A DNA stretch of 25,856 bases from a virus: IMG/VR virus record IMGVR_UViG_3300021139_000129, positions 1-25,856 of that record; one strand, given 5' to 3'. This document shows positions 13,170 through 19,460 of the stretch, piece after piece. Within the stretch, counting starts at the first letter, position 1; every line of letters starts with the position of its first letter. A program made the position numbers and the translations under genes. The notes under the pieces are model-generated. The model saw only the letters and a program-made list of their open reading frames with translations. It made no database searches and had not been told where the DNA came from.

Positions 13170-13739
13170 ATGGACATATTCAATATGGAACTTGAACAGC
13201 AGCATGAAGTTTTAAGGCAATCAATAAAGGAGCTTAAGGCTTCTATGCAGCAAACAGCGCAAACGCTGGCACCACTACCTGAATTAGCAACCCGTTCAAA
13301 TAATGTATTCCGAGCGCTGATTAATGGCCTGTTGAATATGCTGGGTGAGCCGCTTATGGATGAAGACAATAACCAAGTGGAGCAAATTGTGATTAAGCCC
13401 ATAGAAAAGCTTAGTGGCATAACATTTAAGCATAATCAATTTGAAGCTTCACAGCCTATAAGTACGGGTGTGCAAGTTGAAAAGCAAATGGACTTATCAA
13501 CGCTTAAAACTGAAGTTGACGAGGCATTGAAAACTTTTGCCCAACGCCAGCCCAAAGAGCTTAAAGATAGCCTGCCTGATATAGTTATTAGAGGCGTAGC
13601 TAAGAAAGCTGGCATGAAGAATGTCAGCGAAACCAACCCTGAGAGAATTACCCACTTATACATTAAGCAAATTCAAGACCGTATGCAGCAAAAGCAAGAT
13701 GCTAAGCTGGCAGAGGCATTAGAAGAAAATAAACTGTAA
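13170..13739 (+). CDS. Unknown protein, first gene of the tail operon
   Basis: A 189-residue hydrophilic protein. The N-terminal ~40 residues are helical with a Gln-rich stretch (ELEQQHEVLRQSIKELKASM), the middle is short and polar, and the C-terminal third is helical and charged (RMQQKQDAKLAEALEENKL). No domain is recognised. By position between the late promoter and the tail-assembly chaperone it could be a minor structural or assembly protein. Confidence 0.7.
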   Translation: MDIFNMELEQQHEVLRQSIKELKASMQQTAQTLAPLPELATRSNNVFRALINGLLNMLGEPLMDEDNNQVEQIVIKPIEKLSGITFKHNQFEASQPISTGVQVEKQMDLSTLKTEVDEALKTFAQRQPKELKDSLPDIVIRGVAKKAGMKNVSETNPERITHLYIKQIQDRMQQKQDAKLAEALEENKL

Positions 13740-13742
13740 TAA

Positions 13743-14408
13743 ATGCTATTTACGTTTGAAGGAAATACTTACAACTATCCCAGCACACTGGCAGAAATGT
13801 CATTGAGGCAGCGTATAGATTTCCAGCAGACCTATGGCGCTGAACTTGAAGCTAAGCGTATAGAAATAGCCGAAATGCCTGACGGTGACTTAAAGGAGAA
13901 TGAACTGGAGTACTGGGGAGTGCTGCTGGCAGTAAAAACATTCAGCTTTCTTACTGGCATACCATTTGAAAAGGCATCAAAGGAAATAAGCCTATATGAC
14001 ATCATGGATATTTACTATGACCACATGGCTACCTTATTTGCTGAGCCTACTGGCAAGCCAAAAAATGAATTTACTTGGAACGGTGTCTTGTGGGAGCTAT
14101 GCAACCCTATCATGACACATGACAACAAAATAACATTTAATGAATTTTTGCTGGGTAAGGAAGTAATGCGTCAAATGCTGGCACTGGGTAAGGGCAAATG
14201 GGATGCCATGCCTTACTTATGCGCTATCTATTTGAGGCCTAAAGGAGAGCAGTTTGAAGAGGCAAAAGTAAATGAGAGGCTGGAGATGATGCTTGACTTG
14301 CCTATGGATATAGCCTTACAGGTAGGTTTTTTTTTGACCAGTTTAATGACAGTTTACAGCAAAGCTTTTCAGTCTTTCAGGACAGCGGCAACAGCACCAG
14401 CGGCTTGA
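13743..14408 (+). CDS. Tail assembly chaperone (G-like), 0-frame product
   Basis: A 221-residue protein beginning MLFTFEGNTYNYPSTLAEMSLRQ, a start typical of Bacteroidota phage tail chaperone-like proteins, mostly helical thereafter. Near its end a run of nine T (14327-14335) provides a T-TTT-TTT slippery heptamer in the right register. The -1 frame stays open from there through the stop at 14609-14611, so a minority of ribosomes should make a longer G-T type fusion of about 289 residues. Such frameshifted chaperones wrap the tape measure during tail assembly. The tape measure gene here is 7.5 kb downstream rather than next door. Confidence 0.75.
   Translation: MLFTFEGNTYNYPSTLAEMSLRQRIDFQQTYGAELEAKRIEIAEMPDGDLKENELEYWGVLLAVKTFSFLTGIPFEKASKEISLYDIMDIYYDHMATLFAEPTGKPKNEFTWNGVLWELCNPIMTHDNKITFNEFLLGKEVMRQMLALGKGKWDAMPYLCAIYLRPKGEQFEEAKVNERLEMMLDLPMDIALQVGFFLTSLMTVYSKAFQSFRTAATAPAA
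14327..14336 (+). other. Programmed -1 frameshift site in the tail chaperone gene
   Basis: Nine T followed by G. In the 0 frame the codons read GGT TTT TTT TTG, so both T-TTT-TTT and T-TTT-TTG are canonical X-XXY-YYZ heptamers. Shifting back one base continues as F-D-Q-F-N-D-S-L-Q-Q without any stop into the downstream reading frame. Confidence 0.7.
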
Positions 14409-14611
14409 ATAGCAAAGAGCACTTTGACAAATGGGGGTGGATAAGCTTTTTAAGCTTCATAGCGGAAAGCAAAGTATTTGACAGGTACAACGGCAAGAAT
14501 AGCATAGACAACGCAAAGGAAGCAAACCTGTACCAAGTGTTGATATATGCCAGTGAGAAAAAGGACAATGAAACAATGATTGCAAACTATTATAAAAGCC
14601 TCAATAAGTGA
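14405..14611 (+). CDS. Tail assembly chaperone extension (T-like), reached by -1 frameshift
   Basis: As an independent gene this would begin at a TTG (14405) overlapping the stop of the preceding gene and give 68 residues. More likely it is read as the C-terminal 92 residues (14333-14611) of a -1 frameshift fusion. The sequence FDKWGWISFLSFIAES...NLYQVLIYASEKKDNE resembles the Bacteroidota phage family with WGWYQSIYALA and a late YxxEK motif, commonly found next to tail-chaperone genes. The absence of an ATG, the 4-base overlap and the conserved -1 register support the frameshift reading. Confidence 0.7.
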   Translation: MNSKEHFDKWGWISFLSFIAESKVFDRYNGKNSIDNAKEANLYQVLIYASEKKDNETMIANYYKSLNK

Positions 14612-14766
14612 AGTTAAAAGTTGATATAAAAAGCGCGACAAAAGGCCTTAGGCTGTATGGTGCCAAAGGTGAGCCAGTAAAAGTGATACGGGACTGTGGA
14701 GAGGTTTTGCTGGTAGAGGGCAAGCGTGAAAGATTTGCTGTACATAAAACCGAAGTTGAAATATGA
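14608..14766 (+). CDS. 52-residue beta-rich protein, unknown
   Basis: A short gene with a GTG start overlapping the stop of the chaperone extension, and ending with an ATGA overlap with the next gene. The product begins MKLKVDIKSATKGLRLYGAK and continues GEPVKVIRDCGEVLLVEGK; alternating hydrophobic residues suggest a small SH3-like barrel. Both overlaps and the even codon use argue that it is real. It may be a small tail component. Confidence 0.6.
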   Translation: MKLKVDIKSATKGLRLYGAKGEPVKVIRDCGEVLLVEGKRERFAVHKTEVEI

Positions 14767-15104
14767 AAAAAACAGGCATTATCGGTGCTGCTGTAGCTGG
14801 CCTTATGGCACTGGCAGGCACTCAGGCAGTAACTAATACGGCTCCAGCTAACGAGGACGGCATTAGGGCGCAAACGCAAAGAGCTGGCACCAATGCCAGC
14901 AGCGGTCAGCAGACACCAGCCCAAAAGCTGCCAAGTGCTGAACGTGGCATAAATATTAAGTGCCTGCCAATGGGTTATATAGAGCCATATTTTACACATA
15001 AAGGCATGACACCAAAAGAATGGGGTCAATACCTTTCACATTCAGGCCGTGACAAGCGCAATAATTACCGTAATAAAATGCACGCTAAAAGACAGTGGGC
15101 ATGA
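14763..15104 (+). CDS. Unknown protein with N-terminal signal or membrane segment
   Basis: A 113-residue protein. Residues 1-22 (MKKTGIIGAAVAGLMALAG...) have the basic start, hydrophobic core and small residues of a Sec signal peptide or membrane anchor; there is no lipobox Cys. The rest is Gln/Ala/Thr-rich and then basic (SHSGRDKRNNYRNKMHAKRQ). Signal-bearing proteins in a tail operon may be membrane-acting lysis proteins or superinfection-exclusion proteins; neither is shown here. Confidence 0.6.
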   Translation: MKKTGIIGAAVAGLMALAGTQAVTNTAPANEDGIRAQTQRAGTNASSGQQTPAQKLPSAERGINIKCLPMGYIEPYFTHKGMTPKEWGQYLSHSGRDKRNNYRNKMHAKRQWA

Positions 15105-15316
15105 ATATGTTACGTTCATTGTCAATGTTTGCGGTCATGGCTGCTATTACAAGCAATAGATTTTATATGCCAGAAGGAGGCAGTTATGCTGTAAGGTCAG
15201 TACAACGTGCTGGATATTATCATGTAGGCAATAATCAAAAGAAACGTAGAAAGCTTATAGCTTCTAATCAACACTTACTAAGGTCAAAAAGATTTTCTAA
15301 ACATTCCATAAAATAA
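15101..15316 (+). CDS. Small membrane-anchored basic protein
   Basis: The ATG at 15101 overlaps the stop of the preceding gene (ATGA) and gives 71 residues; a GTG two codons upstream is possible. Residues 1-17 (MNMLRSLSMFAVMAAIT) are hydrophobic, and the remainder is rich in Lys/Arg/Ser (NNQKKRRKLIASNQHLLRSK). Size and layout resemble the preceding protein's signal-plus-basic-tail form, so the two may act as a pair, for example in lysis; this is inference. Confidence 0.55.
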   Translation: MNMLRSLSMFAVMAAITSNRFYMPEGGSYAVRSVQRAGYYHVGNNQKKRRKLIASNQHLLRSKRFSKHSIK

Positions 15317-15323
15317 CCAACAA

Positions 15324-15815
15324 ATGAAAAAGCCATTTAACCCACAGCAAGAGCATCAAGAACAGCTTACAGAAGCATTGTTTAGCATTAATTTCCCTAC
15401 AAAGCATATCCCTACAGACTTTAAAGAATGGCTGCACCAAGCCTTACGCAAAGAAAGTCACCATACTTTACAATGCAAATGGGAAACCTTTAAAAAGCTC
15501 CTTAACTGGGCATCAAGCACCAGCAATGAAATTACGCTGTACGATATGAGCTTTGCTATCAATGCCGTGGACTGCAAAACATTGGAGCAAATGAATACAG
15601 GCCAGCATGCCTACATTGATATGATGGATGAAGTAGATGCCATGCAAGAAGAATGGAATAAAATTGCCGACCCTATAAAGCTGGCTGTACAGCAAAGAAT
15701 ACAAAAGCTGGTAGAAGCTGAGCAGGCAAGAATGGCAGCACAGGCCAAGCTACTTGGCGGCAAAGGTGGTCAAAACGGTAAAAGAAATATAAACTTCCCT
15801 GTAGGCCAAAGCTAA
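15324..15815 (+). CDS. Unknown late protein
   Basis: A 163-residue protein, helical and hydrophilic. Notable segments are PTDFKEWLHQALRKESHH near the start, an acidic YIDMMDEVDAMQEEW in the middle and a Gly/Lys-rich end (LLGGKGGQNGKRNIN). No domain is recognised. It lies seven bases after the preceding gene in the tail operon. Confidence 0.65.
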   Translation: MKKPFNPQQEHQEQLTEALFSINFPTKHIPTDFKEWLHQALRKESHHTLQCKWETFKKLLNWASSTSNEITLYDMSFAINAVDCKTLEQMNTGQHAYIDMMDEVDAMQEEWNKIADPIKLAVQQRIQKLVEAEQARMAAQAKLLGGKGGQNGKRNINFPVGQS

Positions 15816-15820
15816 TAAAA

Positions 15821-15952
15821 TTGAAAATATTTATATCCATATTGTCACTTGCAGCATACCTGCTACTTATCAAGATAAGCATTTTGGTATTTAGCTGTGT
15901 GCTGCTTGTTGACGGGTGGCAAGCATATAGAAAAACCCGTAGCCATGAATGA
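15821..15952 (+). CDS. 43-residue single-pass membrane peptide
   Basis: A TTG-started frame with product MKIFISILSLAAYLLLIKIS...LVDGWQAYRKTRSHE: about 30 hydrophobic residues with one Lys in the middle, then a basic tail. It starts five bases after the preceding gene and overlaps the ATG of the following gene by eight bases, so it fills an otherwise unexplained gap exactly. Holin-like or other membrane role is possible. The non-ATG start and small size keep confidence modest. Confidence 0.5.
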   Translation: MKIFISILSLAAYLLLIKISILVFSCVLLVDGWQAYRKTRSHE

Positions 15953-16547
15953 ATTAAACCTATATAAGCTCATACAGGATATTGTAAACGGCTCTTATGT
16001 AATGGAAGGCCGCTTTGTCGTTTTAAACGGTAAGGGTAAGGACCTCAATGCTGATAACTTTAGCAATATAGTCTATGATGCGCTGGGTGGCATGACCAGT
16101 GAACGCAAATTTCCACTGGTAGCGTTATTCCCACCAGTTAACTTCCCTGACTATATACATAACTGGAACCATTACCCTTTGCGTATGTTCTTTTTGACTA
16201 CCGTTTTCAACACTGGTGACGGTGACATTAAGGAGATAAACCCTGATGCACGAATTAGTGACCATACAAAAGAGCAATGCTGGGCAGATATGGAAAGATG
16301 CGCCAATGACTTTAGGCGTATGTTTAATATCGCTACCATGCAGCCAGCATTTTTAAATAAGATACGGGAAAAGCAGCCTGCTGGAAACCGTATAAGCAGG
16401 TTCACGAATGTGGGCAATGCTGACCTTGCAGGCGTAGAGCTCAGCTTTGGCGTAGAGCTTGCCATGGACTGCAATGTTACTGATTATGATACAACGGTCA
16501 CTATACCTGCACCTACTGTCAATCCTCACCCTCAACATAAGCAATAA
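15945..16547 (+). CDS. Putative tail or head-tail connector protein
   Basis: The ATG at 15945 (MNELNLYKLIQD) gives 200 residues; the frame extends further upstream only to a GTG overlapping the membrane peptide. The pattern LVALFPPVNFPDYIHN...DARISDHTKEQCWADMERCANDF...RFTNVGNADLAGVELSFGVELAMDC is one I associate with virion-associated Bacteroidota phage proteins of roughly tail-terminator or connector size. The alternating alpha/beta pattern with a final beta hairpin would suit such a role. The role is inferred from style and position. Confidence 0.6.
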   Translation: MNELNLYKLIQDIVNGSYVMEGRFVVLNGKGKDLNADNFSNIVYDALGGMTSERKFPLVALFPPVNFPDYIHNWNHYPLRMFFLTTVFNTGDGDIKEINPDARISDHTKEQCWADMERCANDFRRMFNIATMQPAFLNKIREKQPAGNRISRFTNVGNADLAGVELSFGVELAMDCNVTDYDTTVTIPAPTVNPHPQHKQ

Positions 16548-16563
16548 ACCCCCTTTATAAACA

Positions 16564-17202
16564 ATGATATATCAATCAAAAAAGAACCCCGACACACTGG
16601 TTAATGTTATCCAGTTCAATGGTGAACGAGCAATGCTCCGCGACTTCCTTGGCAGCTCTATTGACTGCCGTTTTACACAAGGAGAGGAAGGAAAGCTACT
16701 TATTGTAGTTGACGACCAAGAAACACTTATACAGGAAAATGACTATGTAGTAGTTTCTAATAACTCCTTTGCCATTTTTTCACCAGCGCAATTTGCTGAG
16801 GAATTTCAAAGCCCACAGAAAGCACAAGAGCCTTCAAAGGAAGAAGAAAAGCCTCAGGAAGCACCTGATGAAAGCACTGTTATTGATTCGGTAGAACCTG
16901 CCCATGAACAGGAAGCACATGTTGAGCAGCCTGTAAGTACACCAGTAGAAGAAGAAGCCACTGAGCAGCCTGATAAGGCCAAAGAAGCACTGAAATTTGC
17001 AACAGCTCTTACTGTATTGCTTAATGGTAATGGCAATGCTAATATCAAGCGTAAAGGAAAGGACTGGGAGCTGGGCATGAATAAACGTGAAAACGGTGAG
17101 CCAATTATACTGGCTATAGAGGGTGGCTTCCAGCTGGAAATAACAGCATTGCAAACAGAAGATATACTGGCAGAAGACTGGTTAATCATTCAAAACAACT
17201 AA
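16564..17202 (+). CDS. Two-domain protein with possible C-terminal DUF2829/Tad2-like domain
   Basis: A 212-residue protein. Residues 1-80 form a beta-rich domain (NVIQFNGERA...LIQENDYVVVSNNSFAIFSPAQFAEEF) like the small phage domain that ends in DWIV...Y..F. Residues about 82-140 are a Glu/Pro/Gln-rich linker. Residues 143-210 (FATALTVLLNGNGNANIKRKGKDW, then TEDILAEDWLII) resemble DUF2829, the family of the anti-Thoeris protein Tad2: FxxALxxLxxGxxxxRxxW at the start and DxLAxDWxxI at the end. Tad2 binds Thoeris cyclic ADP-ribose messengers. The middle of the domain is too divergent to be sure. Located in the late tail operon rather than the early region. Confidence 0.5.
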   Translation: MIYQSKKNPDTLVNVIQFNGERAMLRDFLGSSIDCRFTQGEEGKLLIVVDDQETLIQENDYVVVSNNSFAIFSPAQFAEEFQSPQKAQEPSKEEEKPQEAPDESTVIDSVEPAHEQEAHVEQPVSTPVEEEATEQPDKAKEALKFATALTVLLNGNGNANIKRKGKDWELGMNKRENGEPIILAIEGGFQLEITALQTEDILAEDWLIIQNN

Positions 17203-17205
17203 TCA

Positions 17206-17583
17206 ATGCCATACGGCATAAGAATATCAGGCAGCGACACCACTAACGTAGATTATGCACGTTTGGGATTGCTGCCTGATTATTTATTAAAAAGACAGCT
17301 GCAACCTATGACACTACTGCATATAGCCAAAAGAATACCTGCTGAGATAAGGGCGCAACGCTTACTCATACCCAGCGACCCGATTAAAAATGCTATCCCT
17401 GTAGCTGCAAACCCGTCAATGCAGTTGCTTTTTGCTATATGGTATGAGTATATAGAGCCTAATGGTGGTGATAATGATATAAACTGTGGCTTATGTTGCC
17501 AGCGCATAATTACCCAGTTCAAAGAACTTAAGCCTTATTTAGAGCACTTGAATATCACCAATAACCTACTTAACCAGCTATGA
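17206..17583 (+). CDS. Unknown tail-operon protein
   Basis: A 125-residue protein without recognised domain. MQLLFAIWYEYIEPNGG and CGLCCQ (three clustered Cys near residue 95) are the most distinctive parts. Its stop overlaps the ATG of the next gene (ATGA), and the pair stands where many siphophages encode connector and tail-completion proteins. Confidence 0.6.
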   Translation: MPYGIRISGSDTTNVDYARLGLLPDYLLKRQLQPMTLLHIAKRIPAEIRAQRLLIPSDPIKNAIPVAANPSMQLLFAIWYEYIEPNGGDNDINCGLCCQRIITQFKELKPYLEHLNITNNLLNQL

Positions 17584-18110
17584 CCGAAGAAACATTTTTA
17601 TCAGCGCTGCAAAAAGGTGCCGAGATCATAAATAGTAACATTAAAGACCAAATTGTCAAGCAAGGGCACCACCTTACAGGAGCCTTAGAGGATAGCTTGA
17701 CCAACAAGGATGCTACCAGTGACCCTAACAATGTCATTTTAGAAGGCTTGGCACTATACTATAGTGTATTTGTTGATAAAGGTGTCCCTGCTGACAGGAT
17801 ACCTTTTAGCGGTTCGCATGGTTCGGGTGGTACAAGTGCCTACATTCAAGGTTTGAAACGCTTTGCCATGCTTAGGTTTAATGTTGACGAAACGGAAGGT
17901 CTTAAAATAGCCTTTATGATAGCCAACAAACATAAAAAAGAGGGGATGCCCACAGCTAACAGTTACCAGTTTAGCAGCACGGGTGAGAGATTGAACTTTA
18001 TAGAGATAGCCAAGACAGCGGCAACCCCTGAGGCAGATAAAGCCGTTTTAGATGCCATAGATACAATTATTGATTATAACTACCATTTAACACCCAGCGA
18101 AACAGTTTAG
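17580..18110 (+). CDS. Putative tail completion / gp10-like protein
   Basis: A 176-residue protein. The N-terminal LQKGAEIINSNIKDQIVKQGHHLTGALEDSL resembles the start of HK97-gp10-type and virion-morphogenesis proteins, in which a long helix is followed by a TGxL turn and an alpha/beta body; the following YYSVFVDKGVPADRIPF (x-x-x-EYG/x-DKG-type turn) fits as well. These proteins close or connect the tail tube. The assignment is by motif style and position, not by strong identity. Confidence 0.55.
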   Translation: MTEETFLSALQKGAEIINSNIKDQIVKQGHHLTGALEDSLTNKDATSDPNNVILEGLALYYSVFVDKGVPADRIPFSGSHGSGGTSAYIQGLKRFAMLRFNVDETEGLKIAFMIANKHKKEGMPTANSYQFSSTGERLNFIEIAKTAATPEADKAVLDAIDTIIDYNYHLTPSETV

Positions 18111-18112
18111 CC

Positions 18113-19450
18113 ATGTCCATTAATATAACTTCTACAGATGTCATAAGCCCGTCATTACTGGTGGCTTACAGGCCGATACCTATAAGAGCCGTACCTACAG
18201 TGCCCTATACACCTGTTTATTTTGATGTGTACTTCAATGGCACTTTCTATAAAACGCTTACCCAGTATTTCCCTGTAGATATTGGAGCAATGGCTTATGT
18301 GTGTGATATACAGGATGCGTGTCAAGAATATTTGAGGTCAACTTTACCAACGGTAAAAGTGCCTCTTACTGCTCATGCCCTTATTCGTGATACTACAGGT
18401 ATCGCCAGCGTGCAGGTAAAAGTAAGAGGTGCAACCTATAGCGGTGGCTTCTTGGTACCTGATACGGTAATACCTATTCAGGCCACAGTTACCACAGCAG
18501 CAGTCAGCGGTAGTGGTTTATTTGCCAATACTTTCACGGTGGTTAATGCTACACTACAGCATTTAGACTATCAAGACTACAGCACCCATTTAGAGAATTG
18601 GAGCATGCGTTCTAATGGGACATACCCGTCTTATACTTTGTCACACAGACCGAAAAAAAGCTATATTGAACGCAGCAATTTGATAAGTGCCAATTATGAA
18701 AGTGGCTGGCTGCCTGTCTATCTTGCTGCTGGCATATTCACAGAGCTTGGAGGCACAGACACCAGCACGACCTTTAAATTAATACTCCAGGGAGCAGACG
18801 GCACGAGATACACCCTATTTGATAACGGAGATACCATTTATGATAATAGCATCTATTATGTGCCTTTCGGCATGAAGCAGCTTAGCCAATTCAGCCCGTT
18901 TAGTACCATACCAATAAGCAACCTGTCAAAATACACTGTAATTATCTCAGCCGTAGTCAATGACACCCTGAGGCATTTAAGCACCTACCAAGATATTTAT
19001 ATCTCACCGACCATACTCCAGCAGACACAATTCCCATACGGTAAAAGAGTATGGTTTTTGAATAGGCTGGGCGTATATGAGCAAGTAAGCTTCGGTACCT
19101 ATGATGAAACATTTACCACCACATCAAGCGCAAAGGAAACACCATACATAAGCAGTGCTATGTCTGTGGCTAAGTCCTACAGGACTAAAGGCCGATTAAA
19201 TGCGCGAAGCAATGAAACTGGAGAAATAAGCGGTGTCTTTAGTGAGGATGAAGTAGAATGGCTTAAGGAGCTTATGGAAAGCACTCAAACCTTTATTGAG
19301 TGGAAAGGCACCCAAGGACAAAATGATGATATTGTACCTATCAATATTGCAGACAGTGAAATTACCAGCGTGCAGTATGAGGGTAAATTCCAGTACAATA
19401 TCAAAATTAAGTACACAATGGCAAATGAGCACTTTATAGTAAGAAGTTAA
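18113..19450 (+). CDS. Putative virion (tail/baseplate) structural protein
   Basis: A 445-residue beta-rich protein low in charge and rich in Thr, Ser, Tyr and Pro, as in phage tail-tip and baseplate proteins. N-terminal IPIRAVPTVPYTPVYFDVYFNG and several two-strand repeats suggest immunoglobulin-like folds. The C-terminal part (SEDEVEWLKELMESTQTFIEWKG...NIADSEITSVQYEGKFQYNIKIKYTMAN) is the type found in Bacteroidota phage tail proteins. No enzymatic motif is present. It sits directly before the large tail protein. Confidence 0.65.
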   Translation: MSINITSTDVISPSLLVAYRPIPIRAVPTVPYTPVYFDVYFNGTFYKTLTQYFPVDIGAMAYVCDIQDACQEYLRSTLPTVKVPLTAHALIRDTTGIASVQVKVRGATYSGGFLVPDTVIPIQATVTTAAVSGSGLFANTFTVVNATLQHLDYQDYSTHLENWSMRSNGTYPSYTLSHRPKKSYIERSNLISANYESGWLPVYLAAGIFTELGGTDTSTTFKLILQGADGTRYTLFDNGDTIYDNSIYYVPFGMKQLSQFSPFSTIPISNLSKYTVIISAVVNDTLRHLSTYQDIYISPTILQQTQFPYGKRVWFLNRLGVYEQVSFGTYDETFTTTSSAKETPYISSAMSVAKSYRTKGRLNARSNETGEISGVFSEDEVEWLKELMESTQTFIEWKGTQGQNDDIVPINIADSEITSVQYEGKFQYNIKIKYTMANEHFIVRS

Positions 19451-19460
19451 AATAACACCA

